Assembly: GCA_014238065.1 (NCBI GenBank)
Contig: JABABU010000003.1
Location: 62,001-126,000, forward strand
Origin: Actinomycetota bacterium
GTDB lineage: Bacteria > Actinomycetota > Acidimicrobiia > Acidimicrobiales > Poriferisodalaceae
Reading direction: 5' to 3'
Length of the DNA stretch: 64,000 bases
A program made the position numbers and the translations under genes. This document shows, piece by piece, positions 36,097 through 45,269 of the stretch; position 1 is the first letter of the stretch; each line of letters starts with the position of its first letter. The notes below the pieces were generated by a model, which had not been told where the DNA came from, made no database searches, and saw only the letters and a list, made by a program, of their open reading frames with translations.

Positions 36097-37353
36097 TTAC
36101 GCGTCCTGGACATCTTTCGGGTGAGTGTTCGCAAGCCGGAAGCCTGCAGCTTCGGCGCGTTCTGGGGTGTCGAACCACACTTCGGCGACGGTCACGCCGT
36201 AGCTGCGACTGTCGGGACGGTGGTACAGCATCGAATCGGCGTTGCCCTTGATCGTGAAACCCGCTGGAGCAGAGTTGTCCGGCAACGTTGCGTGCGAACC
36301 CGCTCCGAACGGCGCTGCTTCGAGCAACGCCGTTGCGCTTGGAGCAGCCGAAGCGGAAGCCGCCCTGACCGCTGCCGATGCAGCTCCTGCTCCGGCAGCA
36401 GCTGCGAACTGACCTGCGCTCGAAGCAACCGCACCTTCCGGCAGTTCTTCGACGGCAAGGTCGCCACCAAGGGCTTCTGCACCGCCGACGATCTCCATGA
36501 TCTCGGTGGTGATGGCATCCTGACGGGCACGACTGAGTGCACGTGAGAGGTTCGTGATGAGCTCTTCCGCGTTGTCGGTCGCGGCCTTCATGGCCCGCTG
36601 CCGGTTCGCGTGCTCCGACGCGGAGGCGTCGAGTAGCGCCGAGAAGAGCCTGGACTCGACGTAACGGGGCAGGAGCGATTCGAGCACACCTTCTGGTGAA
36701 GGCTCGAACTCGAATGACGCCGTGGCCTCGGACGAGCCGCTTCCCTCTTGGGCCACTGTGCCGAGCTGCTCCAGCGGGAGGAACCGACGAAGGGCAACGC
36801 GCTGCGTGCCCATCGAGACGAATTCCTGGTAGCTGAGGATGACCTCATCGACTTCTTCGTCGATGAACATCGACGCAACCACGTTGGCAACTTCTTTCGC
36901 ATCGTCGTATGACGGCGTGTCAGTCATGCCCTCGTAGTAGGCCGCGATCTCGTAGTTCCTGAAACGGAAGTAGTCGCGAGCCTTCTTGCCGATGAGTACG
37001 AGCTTGTAGCCCTTGCCCTCGGTCTGGGCGGCCATGATCTCGCGCTCGGCAGATCGGATCACAGACGAGTTGTACGGACCGGCGAGGCCACGGTCTGATG
37101 TGATGATCACATACCCGACGTTCGTGACGGTTTCCGTCTCGCGAAGAAGCGGATGAGACACACCAGTGCCACCGGCTGCCAGGTCCTCGATGACCGATGT
37201 CATCTTGGTCGAGTACGGACGCGCTGCGTTGGCCCGCTGCATGGCTTTCACCACACGGGTCGCTGCAATCAGCTCCATCGCTCGAGTGATTTTCTTCGTC
37301 GACTGGACCGAGCTGATCCTGCGACGAAGAATTCGTTCCTGGCCTCCAGGCAT
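36097..37353 (-). CDS. atpG: F1Fo ATP synthase gamma subunit with long C-terminal extension ending in a sunset-like module
   Basis: Residues 1-295 are a normal gamma subunit. The N-terminal coiled-coil helix ([21 protein letters not shown]) and the C-terminal helix ([20 protein letters not shown]) form the rotor shaft inside alpha3beta3. Bacterial gamma normally ends there, at about 290 residues. This one continues for ~120 residues, with an Ala-rich flexible stretch (~296-363, including [18 protein letters not shown]) and then a compact segment at 364-414 beginning [14 protein letters not shown] and ending in the [17 protein letters not shown] motif. That segment resembles the small module called a sunset domain in actinobacterial proteins. 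The frame is intact, with no stop at the normal end. The gene is in the usual place between atpA (6-nt gap) and atpD. Confidence 0.93.
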   Translation of the reverse strand: MPGGQERILRRRISSVQSTKKITRAMELIAATRVVKAMQRANAARPYSTKMTSVIEDLAAGGTGVSHPLLRETETVTNVGYVIITSDRGLAGPYNSSVIRSAEREIMAAQTEGKGYKLVLIGKKARDYFRFRNYEIAAYYEGMTDTPSYDDAKEVANVVASMFIDEEVDEVILSYQEFVSMGTQRVALRRFLPLEQLGTVAQEGSGSSEATASFEFEPSPEGVLESLLPRYVESRLFSALLDASASEHANRQRAMKAATDNAEELITNLSRALSRARQDAITTEIMEIVGGAEALGGDLAVEELPEGAVASSAGQFAAAAGAGAASAAVRAASASAAPSATALLEAAPFGAGSHATLPDNSAPAGFTIKGNADSMLYHRPDSRSYGVTVAEVWFDTPERAEAAGFRLANTHPKDVQDA

Positions 37354-37359
37354 GTGCCC

Positions 37360-38985
37360 TTAGTCCTCTTCTTCCCGGGAGATGTCCAACTCCGGCAACG
37401 TGTTGTCGGCGTCGACCATCTGCGTGTCGGCGTCAGGCTGAGCCTCAGCCTCGACGGTGATTCCGACCGACCCGTCGCTGGCCTCGAACGATGCCGCGAA
37501 TTCCGACACCAGACGTTCGAGTGCATCTTCATCCGCAGCGCCGGTGTCTCTGATAGCGCTGAGCAGTGCACCATGGCGCGAAGTCGCATGCTCGATGAGT
37601 TCGGCTTCGAACCGCGACACGTCCTCGACGGGAACATTGTCGAGGTGACCGCGGGTGCCGGCGTAGATCGAAACTGCCTGATGTTCCATCGGCATCGGTG
37701 ACTGGATGCCCTGCTTGAGCAGCTCGGTGAGACGATAGCCACGATCGAGTTGACTCTGCGACACGGCATCGAGGTCGGAACCGAACGCAGCGAAGGCCTC
37801 GAGCTCACGGAACTGCTGAAGGTCCGATTTCAGCGTGCCCACAGCGCTCTTCATGGCCTTGGTCTGAGCTGCCGAACCCACACGGGAAACCGAAACGCCG
37901 ACGTCGATGGCGGGACGAACACCCGACTTGAACAGGTCGTCCTGAAGGAAAATCTGGCCGTCCGTGATTGAAATCACGTTGGTGGGAATGAAGGCCGAGA
38001 CGTCGCCAGCCTTGGTTTCGATGACCGGAAGAGCGGTGAGACTTCCTGCTCCAAGGTCGTCACTCAGCTTGGCGGCACGCTCGAGAAGGCGGCTGTGCAG
38101 ATAGAACACATCTCCCGGGTAGGCCTCACGACCTGGGGGACGACGAAGTAGCAACGACATCTGGCGGTAGGCCTCTGCCTGTTTCGAAAGGTCGTCATAG
38201 ACCACCAAAGCGTGATCGCCAGAGTCCATCCAATGCTGACCGATGGCGCAACCCGCGTACGGAGCGAGATATTTGAACGGCGCAGCATCCGACGCCGGGG
38301 CAACGACGACGACCGTGTACTCCATGGCACCGAGCTCGGCGAGCGTTGCCACCGTCTGGGCGACGGTGGATGCCTTCTGGCCGATAGCCACATAGACGCA
38401 CTTCACTCCGAGACCACGCTGATTGAGAATGGTGTCGACGGCGATCGTGGTCTTGCCGGTCTTGCGGTCGCCGATGATCAGCTCTCGCTGGCCACGGCCG
38501 ATGGGGATCAGCGAGTCGATCGCCTTGATACCTGTCTGCATCGGCTCGTGCACCGGCTTGCGGCCCATGATGCCAGGCGCCTGAATTTCCATACGGCGCT
38601 CGGTGACATTCTGCAACGCGCCATTGCCGTCGATGGGTTCGCCAAGGGCGTTCACCACACGCCCCATCATCCCGTCGCCGACCGGCATCGAGAGAATACG
38701 GCCGGTGGCCTTCACGGCCTGACCCTCTTCGATCTTCTCGATGTCGCCGAGCACAACAGCGCCGATCGAGTCTTCGTCGAGGTTCAGCGCTAGGCCGACG
38801 TCGCCGCTGTGAAACTCGAGAAGTTCGTTGACCGCAGCGGACGGAAGACCCGACACACGGGCAATACCGTCGCCGACCTCCGTGATACGTCCGACAGTGC
38901 CGGACTCGATCTTGGGATCGAACCCTTCGAGATTGGACTTGATGGCCTCACTTATGGAGGCCGTGTCAAAAACGAGATCAGCCAT
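37360..38985 (-). CDS. atpA: F1Fo ATP synthase alpha subunit
   Basis: The 541-residue non-catalytic subunit has the P-loop [15 protein letters not shown], a Walker B-like region ([13 protein letters not shown]), and the arginine-finger segment [14 protein letters not shown]. After the conserved end of the family ([14 protein letters not shown]) there are ~36 further residues, mostly acidic (ending [10 protein letters not shown]). Mycobacterial alpha subunits also have a ~36-residue tail, implicated in limiting ATP hydrolysis, but theirs is basic. The gene is 3 nt after atpH and 6 nt before atpG. Confidence 0.97.
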   Translation of the reverse strand: MADLVFDTASISEAIKSNLEGFDPKIESGTVGRITEVGDGIARVSGLPSAAVNELLEFHSGDVGLALNLDEDSIGAVVLGDIEKIEEGQAVKATGRILSMPVGDGMMGRVVNALGEPIDGNGALQNVTERRMEIQAPGIMGRKPVHEPMQTGIKAIDSLIPIGRGQRELIIGDRKTGKTTIAVDTILNQRGLGVKCVYVAIGQKASTVAQTVATLAELGAMEYTVVVVAPASDAAPFKYLAPYAGCAIGQHWMDSGDHALVVYDDLSKQAEAYRQMSLLLRRPPGREAYPGDVFYLHSRLLERAAKLSDDLGAGSLTALPVIETKAGDVSAFIPTNVISITDGQIFLQDDLFKSGVRPAIDVGVSVSRVGSAAQTKAMKSAVGTLKSDLQQFRELEAFAAFGSDLDAVSQSQLDRGYRLTELLKQGIQSPMPMEHQAVSIYAGTRGHLDNVPVEDVSRFEAELIEHATSRHGALLSAIRDTGAADEDALERLVSEFAASFEASDGSVGITVEAEAQPDADTQMVDADNTLPELDISREEED

Positions 38986-38988
38986 GGC

Positions 38989-39510
38989 TCAGACCCGCTC
39001 CTTGAGCTTGTCGAGACGAGTCTTCACCGACCCGTCGATGATGGTGTCTCCGATCTGGGCGACAATGCCACCCATCACGGCTGGATCAACAGTGACCTTC
39101 ACGTCGACGGATCCGCCAACCGCGTGGCCAAGAGCAGCAGCCAAACGGCTGATCTGTTCGTCGGACAACGCAACAGCTGAGCGAACCTCAGCAACCTGTT
39201 CGCCACGAGACGAAGCGGCTTGAGTCACCACGGCATCGGCGATCGCAACAATCTCGTTGGCGCGATCTGCCCCAACGATCATGTTCACGAGGTTTGCCGT
39301 CATGGGGTGCGCTCCACTGAGAACTTCGCTCACCACGCCCAGCCTTCGACCCGCAGGGATCGTTCGGTCGGAGATGGTGTTACGGAGTTCGTCGTTCGTC
39401 TCGAGTGCCCTGGCGAACTGATGAAGCTCGTCCGCCACAGACTCGAGCGCGCCCTCGGCGCCTGCCACAGCCGCAACTGCTATTGCGTAGCTGTCGGTTC
39501 TGTCACTCAT
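38989..39510 (-). CDS. atpH: F1Fo ATP synthase delta subunit (OSCP)
   Basis: The 173-residue protein is of ordinary delta length: an N-terminal helical bundle (SYAIAVAAVAGAEGALESVADEL) and a C-terminal part with VDPAVMGGIVAQIGDTIIDGS, the family signature. It joins the peripheral b stalk to the crown of alpha3beta3. Unlike Mycobacterium, where delta is fused to a second b-like segment, here it is a separate normal protein. It begins 72 bp after atpF, the widest gap in the operon. Confidence 0.93.
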   Translation of the reverse strand: MSDRTDSYAIAVAAVAGAEGALESVADELHQFARALETNDELRNTISDRTIPAGRRLGVVSEVLSGAHPMTANLVNMIVGADRANEIVAIADAVVTQAASSRGEQVAEVRSAVALSDEQISRLAAALGHAVGGSVDVKVTVDPAVMGGIVAQIGDTIIDGSVKTRLDKLKERV

Positions 39511-39543
39511 CTGTTTCCCTTGAACCTGTCAAATGTTTGCTCA

Positions 39544-39577
39544 CGTGCCGGCGACCCGAAATGAATCAGCCGGCACG
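39544..39577 (-). promoter_or_regulatory. Perfect 9-bp stem hairpin between atpF and atpH
   Basis: CGTGCCGGC at 39544-39552 and GCCGGCACG at 39569-39577 are perfect inverted repeats around a 16-nt loop. They lie in the only sizeable gap within the ATP synthase structural genes. No U-tract follows, so it is unlikely to be a full terminator. An RNA-processing, stability or attenuation role is possible. Confidence 0.55.
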
Positions 39578-39582
39578 ATGAG

Positions 39583-40140
39583 TCAGTTCTGCGACCCGAC
39601 TCGGTTGATGAAGTTGTCAACGAGTTGGGCCTGAGCTGCTGCGTCCAAGTTCGATTCGACGATGCGCTCCGCAGCACCGACGGCGAGAGCAGTGACCTGT
39701 CCACGCATCTCCTGGAGCGCCCTGTCCTGGGCAGCTGCGATGTCGGCATCGGCTTGAGCGCGCTTCTCGGCGATTTCGCCGTCGATGGCGGCAATGCGCT
39801 CTGCGCGAACTGCCTCCGCCTCTTGGCGAGCCTCGTCAATGATGCGGCTGGCTTCGGCCTTGGCCTCTGCGAGCTTTGCGTCGTAGTCGGCGCGAAGCTG
39901 CTCTGCCTCTGATTTTGCGGTTTCGGCAGCGTCTATGTCGCCCTGGATCTTGGCCGCCCTGTCATCCATCGCCTTTTTAACTGCTGGGTAGGCGTACTTC
40001 GTCATGAGGACGAAGAGGATCAGGAACGCAAGACCACCCCAGATAACTTCATTCCACTCGGGAATGATGGGGTTCGGAGCTTCGTCGACAGCGCCTTCTT
40101 CAGTGGCCAGCAGCGAGCTGGCCGCAAGAATGATCGACAC
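39583..40140 (-). CDS. atpF: F1Fo ATP synthase b subunit
   Basis: The 185-residue protein has a short N-terminal periplasmic segment, one membrane helix (VIWGGLAFLILFVLMTKYAYP) and a long charged coiled coil (AETAKSEAEQLRADYDAKLAE onward), the shape of the peripheral stalk. GTG 40140 is 8 nt after the atpE stop. The C-terminus (LVDNFINRVGSQN) binds delta. A single b gene is present, so the stalk should be a homodimer. Confidence 0.95.
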   Translation of the reverse strand: MSIILAASSLLATEEGAVDEAPNPIIPEWNEVIWGGLAFLILFVLMTKYAYPAVKKAMDDRAAKIQGDIDAAETAKSEAEQLRADYDAKLAEAKAEASRIIDEARQEAEAVRAERIAAIDGEIAEKRAQADADIAAAQDRALQEMRGQVTALAVGAAERIVESNLDAAAQAQLVDNFINRVGSQN

Positions 40141-40148
40141 GTTGTCTC

Positions 40149-40412
<264 letters not shown>

Positions 40413-41204
40413 CTAGTGCTCTGGATGCATTGCCCCGCCGATGTACACGGCGGTCAAAATGGTGAAGATGAATGCCTGGAGGAAAGCCACCAGGATCTCG
40501 AAGGCGGTGAGGCCTATGAGAACGATGAACGGTGCCCAGATGATGGCTGCGAGTGGACCCTTGGTCCACAGGGCAGCGGTGAGCACCGCGAAGGTCACCA
40601 ACAAGAGGTGACCGGCCAACATGTTGGCGAACAGCCGCACCATCAAAGAGAAAGGGCGGACGATGAAGGTCGATACGAACTCGATCGGGATCACGATCAC
40701 CAGCAGTGCAGGTGGCACGCCTGGCGGAACGAGCGAGTTCTTGATGTAGCCGAAGAAGCCCTGATTCATCACACCAACAGCGTTGTAGATGATCCAGACC
40801 AGCATCGCGAGAAGGAATGGGAATGCCATCCGAGCGTTCGCAGGGAACTGGATGAACGGAATGATCTCGGTGATGTTCGAGAACAGAATGAAGAAGAACA
40901 CCGAGAGGAAGAACGGGATGAACTTGTAGCCGTCGGGGCCTATCGTCTGATTCACGACGCTCTCGCGGATGAACTCGACGCCACTCTCAGCAACAAGCTG
41001 CACCCCACGGGGCACCAGCGCGGCACGACGGCCGGCGACGATGAAGAGCATCAGCGTGGCGATCGTGGCAAACAAATAGATGATGCCGACCTTGTTCAAC
41101 TCAAAGATGGTGCCGTCGAACAGGATCCCTGGCCACACCAGAAGGTGACCGATGGATGGGAAGTGAAGTCCTCCCGATGACGCAGCTTCAGTTGCGAGAA
41201 TCAC
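40413..41204 (-). CDS. atpB: F1Fo ATP synthase a subunit
   Basis: The 263-residue membrane protein carries the essential Arg of the proton channel in FSLMVRLFANMLAGH and the C-terminal helix pair FEILVAFLQAFIFTILTAVYIG. Periplasmic and membrane segments follow the normal order. GTG 41204 overlaps the stop of the upstream AtpI-like gene by four bases (GTGA). Confidence 0.95.
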   Translation of the reverse strand: MILATEAASSGGLHFPSIGHLLVWPGILFDGTIFELNKVGIIYLFATIATLMLFIVAGRRAALVPRGVQLVAESGVEFIRESVVNQTIGPDGYKFIPFFLSVFFFILFSNITEIIPFIQFPANARMAFPFLLAMLVWIIYNAVGVMNQGFFGYIKNSLVPPGVPPALLVIVIPIEFVSTFIVRPFSLMVRLFANMLAGHLLLVTFAVLTAALWTKGPLAAIIWAPFIVLIGLTAFEILVAFLQAFIFTILTAVYIGGAMHPEH

Positions 41205-41689
41205 GGCCGTTCGGCCTCCTGATCTGATGCGAAGGATGATTTCTTGGGCGCAGGCTTGAGGCCCGGATATGCGAGGGAGCCAGACACATGGCGGGTTTCC
41301 CAGATGAGGACGCCGAGATGGGCAACCGCAAGTGTCAGACCGAGCGGAACAATATCCACCCAGTCGAAGTCCTTGACCAAGAGCACTGCGATGGTGATCA
41401 CGGCCAGTCGGAGAATGTAGCCGAACATGACGGCGCCCATGAGCGCTTCTGGAGAGATACGTGCCCCCCAGGTCATGAGACCAGCTGCTGCGAGGAAGTT
41501 GAGAGCAACAAGTCCAAGCGCAAAACCGCTGCTGGAAACGCCGTTCGCGCCCCAGAAGATTCCGCAGGTGACGACGAAGACCGGGCTTGCGACGAGCAGA
41601 CGGCGAGCCATGTCCCGAGCGATGTCGCTCTCTGGCGTGAAGGTGTCCGGCTCGAGAGACATCGCCGGGTCAGGGTGCGTTGCGGTCAC
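41201..41689 (-). CDS. AtpI-like (ATP synthase I) small membrane protein
   Basis: The 162-residue protein has about four hydrophobic helices (VASPVFVVTCGIFWGANG, SGFALGLVALNFLAAAGLM, LMGAVMFGYILRLAVITIA, VPLGLTLAVAHLGVLIW) between hydrophilic ends. Its place just before atpB and its size match the I protein, which assists c-ring assembly or Mg supply. It overlaps both neighbours by GTGA. Sequence identity with classical AtpI is low, so the call rests on context and topology. Confidence 0.75.
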   Translation of the reverse strand: MTATHPDPAMSLEPDTFTPESDIARDMARRLLVASPVFVVTCGIFWGANGVSSSGFALGLVALNFLAAAGLMTWGARISPEALMGAVMFGYILRLAVITIAVLLVKDFDWVDIVPLGLTLAVAHLGVLIWETRHVSGSLAYPGLKPAPKKSSFASDQEAERP

Positions 41690-42033
41690 TGTTGTCCCAC
41701 ATCGGATTCGAGGGTGACACCGGTGGGGAGTCCGCCGCGATCGTCGATCGGCTTGCCGAGAACGGGCGCAGCGATTCGCTGAGCATTGCGACGCTCGGCG
41801 CGCTTGTTCTCAACGATCGAAATCTTGTGCTCGTAGTCGTAGTACCAGCGGATCAGCACACCGACGAGTCCGAAGACGATGAGCGAGACCGTGAACATGA
41901 CGCTGGTGTTGAGAGCTCTGTCGATGAAGAAGCCGATGGCACCGAAGATCATGGGAGTCATCGCGAACTCGAAAGAGCGCGCAAGGGCATCACCGAAACC
42001 ATTGTTCAGCTCGCGCCGTGCAGCGACGTCCAT
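41686..42033 (-). CDS. AtpZ/AtpI-like small membrane protein, first gene of the atp operon
   Basis: From ATG 42033 the product is 115 residues. The N-terminal ~70 residues hold two membrane helices (FEFAMTPMIFGAIGFFIDRAL and SVMFTVSLIVFGLVGVLIRWY), the AtpZ/AtpI pattern with a basic exit (YDYEHKISIVENKRAERR). The ~40-residue C-terminal tail is hydrophilic. An in-frame TTG at 42048 would add five residues. AtpZ-type proteins are reported to work with AtpI in Mg/Ca transport and assembly. It overlaps the next gene by four bases. Confidence 0.75.
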   Translation of the reverse strand: MDVAARRELNNGFGDALARSFEFAMTPMIFGAIGFFIDRALNTSVMFTVSLIVFGLVGVLIRWYYDYEHKISIVENKRAERRNAQRIAAPVLGKPIDDRGGLPTGVTLESDVGQQ

Positions 42034-42156
42034 GGATGTGAATCCCAATCGAGGTCAATTCGCGGGGGAAGCCGGGCGTACCGACGAGGTGCCCGACAGC
42101 TTGTGAAAGCGCAGAACAATCTAGACCGTTCCGGCTGACGCGACAAAGATACCCGC

Positions 42157-42174
42157 TTGTGAATCCAATCACAA
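42157..42174. promoter_or_regulatory. CRP/FNR-type palindrome upstream of the ATP synthase operon
   Basis: TTGTGA-ATCCAA-TCACAA is an 18-bp perfect palindrome that contains the CRP consensus TGTGA-N6-TCACA, the same layout recognised by actinobacterial GlxR/Crp. It lies 14 nt after the wecA-like stop and ~124 bp before the first atp start. A possible minus-strand -10 box TATCTT (42151-42146) lies just downstream of it, so a bound protein could overlap the promoter. Confidence 0.65.
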
Positions 42175-42187
42175 TCGTGTTCGCCTC

Positions 42188-43297
42188 TTATTCGATCGAC
42201 GCTGTCCGGCGGCGGCCTGCGTGGAACATGGTGTAGAGAATGAGGCCGAGGCCACCAACGACGAGCGGGACGAGCGCGTCTCCGTCTCCGGTGATCGTCG
42301 GGAACAACACCACCGCCGACAGCAGCGCCGTCCAGTTCCAGAGGATCAACACACTTCTTCGGTGTCCATGCCCGAGTCGCATCAGTCGATGATGGAGGTG
42401 ACCCTTGTCGGCTTGACTCCACGGAATGCCGCGACGTGCCCGCCGGATCACCGACGACGCTGCGTCGAGGATCGGCACACCCAGCATCACGAACGGGATG
42501 ATCATCGGAGCGAAGAAGAAGTAGGTCTGGCCCGAGAACTGGTCGACAACTCTTCCACCAGTGGTCATCGTCGAAGCTGCCATCAAGAGTCCCAGGAACA
42601 GAGCTCCGCTGTCGCCCATGAAAATTCGGGCCGGATGGAAGTTGTGTGGAAGGAACCCGACGCAGCAGCCGACCGCTACGAGAGCAATGAGTGGCCCGAC
42701 GTTGCTCGACGCGAGGACGCCGGCGTCGAGCAGTTGCTGGCTGTAGAGGTAGAACGCACCGGCGGCGATCGCCACGATGCCTGCAGCAAGGCCGTCGAGG
42801 CCATCGATGAAGTTGATGGCGTTTGCCATGACCACGACCCACAGCACCGTGATGAGCGGGACAACATCAGGGGACAGCGCCCACAGCCCGCCGAATGGAA
42901 CGCGCACGTAGAAGAGGGTGACACCGAGGAGATAGAGAACGCTTGCCGCGAGCACTTGGCCCGCCATCTTCGCCGGCGGCGACACCGGTCGGAGGTCGTC
43001 GACCGCCCCGACGAGAAAGATCACGGTCGCGGCAACCACGATGCCGAGCGGTTCGGAGGAACTCTCGAACACGTCTCGAAACGTCTCGAGTCTGGAAGCA
43101 ACAGCAAATGCAGCGAGGAACGAGGCGAACATCGCCATGCCACCGAGAGTCGGAGTGGCGCGAAGGTGAACCCTTCGTTCGTCAGGTTCGACGACCGCAC
43201 CGATGCGGTGCGCGACGAGCCGAACGGCCGGAGTCAAGGCTGCTGTTCCGCCGGCCGCAACGCCGACCACGATCAGCGTGTCCGAGGCTCTGCTCAC
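42188..43297 (-). CDS. wecA: Undecaprenyl/decaprenyl-phosphate GlcNAc-1-phosphate transferase (WecA/Rfe/TagO family)
   Basis: The 369-residue protein has ~11 membrane helices and the cytoplasmic motifs of the MraY/WecA superfamily: TPTLGGMAMF, FLVGAVDDLRPVSP (Mg-binding DD), NAINFIDGLDGLAAG, FHPARIFMGDSGALFLG and DKGHLHHRLMRLGHGHR. It attaches the first sugar phosphate, usually GlcNAc-1-P, to a polyprenyl phosphate at the inner face of the membrane, beginning arabinogalactan, teichoic acid or surface glycan synthesis. The same gene precedes atpI-atpB in Mycobacterium, supporting the actinobacterial assignment. GTG start. Confidence 0.9.
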   Translation of the reverse strand: MSRASDTLIVVGVAAGGTAALTPAVRLVAHRIGAVVEPDERRVHLRATPTLGGMAMFASFLAAFAVASRLETFRDVFESSSEPLGIVVAATVIFLVGAVDDLRPVSPPAKMAGQVLAASVLYLLGVTLFYVRVPFGGLWALSPDVVPLITVLWVVVMANAINFIDGLDGLAAGIVAIAAGAFYLYSQQLLDAGVLASSNVGPLIALVAVGCCVGFLPHNFHPARIFMGDSGALFLGLLMAASTMTTGGRVVDQFSGQTYFFFAPMIIPFVMLGVPILDAASSVIRRARRGIPWSQADKGHLHHRLMRLGHGHRRSVLILWNWTALLSAVVLFPTITGDGDALVPLVVGGLGLILYTMFHAGRRRTASIE

Positions 43298-43483
43298 GGT
43301 TGGTCGCCCACGAAGGGCACAACGTCAACAACCCCGACCGATTTCACAAGTCCATCGTGCCCCATGGCGAGACATAAGTCGTGCCCGCATCATGAAATCT
43401 GCCAGATCGCCCAGCATTGGACACGCTTGTGAAATATCGCGTGTCATCCATTACCTCCTCGTTGACCGAACCGATGGAGAGAC

Positions 43484-45235
43484 ATGGCACATCCGCCTTC
43501 CAGCGATCGCGTCCTGAACGAGGCCAGCGGGCTTACTCGTGATGACGTGACGCGAGATACGGTGAAGCCGATGACCCCCATCCGACCAGGAGCGCTGTCG
43601 TCGAATCGGCGGCCTCCTGGATCGCTGTGGCTCAGGTGGGTTCTCGTTTTCGTTGACACCGAAGCGGTTTTTCTGGCGTGGGCTGTCGCACTCGTGTTCT
43701 ACCAACGGATTCCCATTGCCGGTCGATCGAGCACCTCCAGCGTGATGATCACCGTGGTCATCACCGCCACAGGCTTGCTCATCATGGCCACCCAAGATCT
43801 CTACCTGACTCGGGTGTCGAACATCCGAGCGGTCGAGATGACGCGCATTTTCCGAACCAGCGTCATCACTGCAGCCGGCGCCGGCTTTGGCGCAGAGATC
43901 GTGGACCTTGAAATCGCAGCGGCCGAGGCCATCATCGGCGGTACGCTGATGATGACATTCCTGGTGATCGGACGCTCGACGTTTCGAACCTGGCTGAACG
44001 CCCGACGAGAGCAGGGCGAGTACCGCCGGCCCGTGTTGTTGCTCGGCGCGAACGCTGAGGCGCGTGGGTTGTATGACCTGTTGAACACCCACACGGAGAT
44101 CGGTCTGACGGTCGCGGCCGTGTACGGCGACTCCCGGCAGGCCGAGGCCAACGGGCTCGACCAACTGTGGGCAGGAACCGCCGATCAGATCATCGAGTGG
44201 ATTCGCAAGGAACAGGTCACCGGCGTGCTGGTGGCAACCAGTGCACTGGCAACCCCCGAATTGAACCGAATCGTTCGCGAGTTGCTGTCGGCGGGTGTCC
44301 ATGTTCAGCTGACCAGTGGCCTACGCGGCATCGCGAGCCGAAGGCTGAGAGCTCAGCCTCTGGCACACGAACCGATGATCTACCTCGAGCAGTTGAACCT
44401 CGCCCGCTGGCAGTTGATGCTCAAACGCATGCTCGACATCGTTTTGGCGACGCTCGGACTCATTCTCACCGCGCCGCTGATCATGATGTTCGCGCTCGTG
44501 GTGAAGTTGACCGATCGCGGTCCGATGTTCTTCCGCCAGGAACGCGTCGGGCGCGACGGCGAACTGTTCAAGATGGTGAAGATCAGGACCATGGTTGTCG
44601 ACGCAGAGGAGCGGCTCGCCGAAGTCCGCTCCGCCCAGAACGAGCGGAGCGGACCACTGTTCAAAGCCGATCGCGATCCTCGCTTCACGCGAATCGGTCG
44701 GATGCTCGACATCACAAGCATCAACGAGTTACCTCAGCTCTGGAACGTGCTCAAGGGCGACATGAGCCTCGTCGGGCCGCGCCCGGCTCTGCCGAGCGAG
44801 GTTGCAGAATTCGACCCAGAGCTTCATGCGAGAAGCCAGGTCCGGCCAGGGATCACCGGCTTGTGGCAGGTCGAAGCGAGGGACAACCCCGATTTCAGTG
44901 CCTACAAGCGCCTCGATCTGCACTACGTGGAGAACTGGTCGGTCACCTTCGACTTCATCATCGTCTTGCAGACCGCAGAGTCGATTCTCGCCAGGGTCGT
45001 ACGAGGCATCACCCGACGCGCCGCTTCCCAGGAACCCGGCGTTGTTCACGACAACGAGACCGAACAGGAAAACGCCGTCTCACGTCGTGTCGCGGCTCAG
45101 TCCGATCACGAAGCCATCGCGGCCGTCGGACTCGGCCGGTCCGTCGAGCGCGGTACTCAGGGATCGGTCGACGACGGCGAAAAGCCCTTTACCGACGACG
45201 AAGCCGTCGCTCATCGATCTGCAGAACTCGGCTGA
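43484..45235 (+). CDS. Polyprenyl-phosphate sugar-1-phosphate transferase (exopolysaccharide initiation, WbaP/CpsE type)
   Basis: The 583-residue protein has N-terminal membrane helices (~50-160), a Rossmann-like middle domain (RPVLLLGANAEARGLYDLL), and a C-terminal bacterial sugar transferase domain. The last contains KRMLDIVLATLGLILTAPLI, FFRQERVGRDGELFKMVKIRTM, SINELPQLWNVLKGDMSLVGPRP and RPGITGLWQVEARDN. It transfers a sugar phosphate from a nucleotide sugar to the lipid carrier to start a surface polysaccharide. After the normal end there are ~70 extra hydrophilic residues (ASQEPGVVHDNETEQ onward). It opens the surface-glycan region and is divergent from the wecA-like gene. Confidence 0.9.
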   Translation: MAHPPSSDRVLNEASGLTRDDVTRDTVKPMTPIRPGALSSNRRPPGSLWLRWVLVFVDTEAVFLAWAVALVFYQRIPIAGRSSTSSVMITVVITATGLLIMATQDLYLTRVSNIRAVEMTRIFRTSVITAAGAGFGAEIVDLEIAAAEAIIGGTLMMTFLVIGRSTFRTWLNARREQGEYRRPVLLLGANAEARGLYDLLNTHTEIGLTVAAVYGDSRQAEANGLDQLWAGTADQIIEWIRKEQVTGVLVATSALATPELNRIVRELLSAGVHVQLTSGLRGIASRRLRAQPLAHEPMIYLEQLNLARWQLMLKRMLDIVLATLGLILTAPLIMMFALVVKLTDRGPMFFRQERVGRDGELFKMVKIRTMVVDAEERLAEVRSAQNERSGPLFKADRDPRFTRIGRMLDITSINELPQLWNVLKGDMSLVGPRPALPSEVAEFDPELHARSQVRPGITGLWQVEARDNPDFSAYKRLDLHYVENWSVTFDFIIVLQTAESILARVVRGITRRAASQEPGVVHDNETEQENAVSRRVAAQSDHEAIAAVGLGRSVERGTQGSVDDGEKPFTDDEAVAHRSAELG

Positions 45236-45269
45236 GTCAGCCTCACTGTCGATCGCCAGGGCTTCGTTG

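Larger units (their letters stand above)
42100..43434. repeat. Dispersed GCTTGTGAA motif on both sides of the wecA-like gene (4 copies)
   Basis: CTTGTGAAA occurs at 42100-42108 and 43426-43434 and as its reverse complement TTTCACAAG at 43342-43350. A one-base variant CTTGTGAAT is at 42156-42164, inside the CRP-like palindrome. All four lie in the two intergenic gaps flanking 42188-43297. They contain the TGTGA half-site of CRP-family proteins and may be weak or half sites of the same regulator. Confidence 0.4.

Noticed and set aside
39544-39577. The atpF-atpH hairpin considered as an intrinsic terminator
   Set aside because: There is no U-tract, and ending transcription here would remove five essential subunit genes; listed as a possible control element instead.
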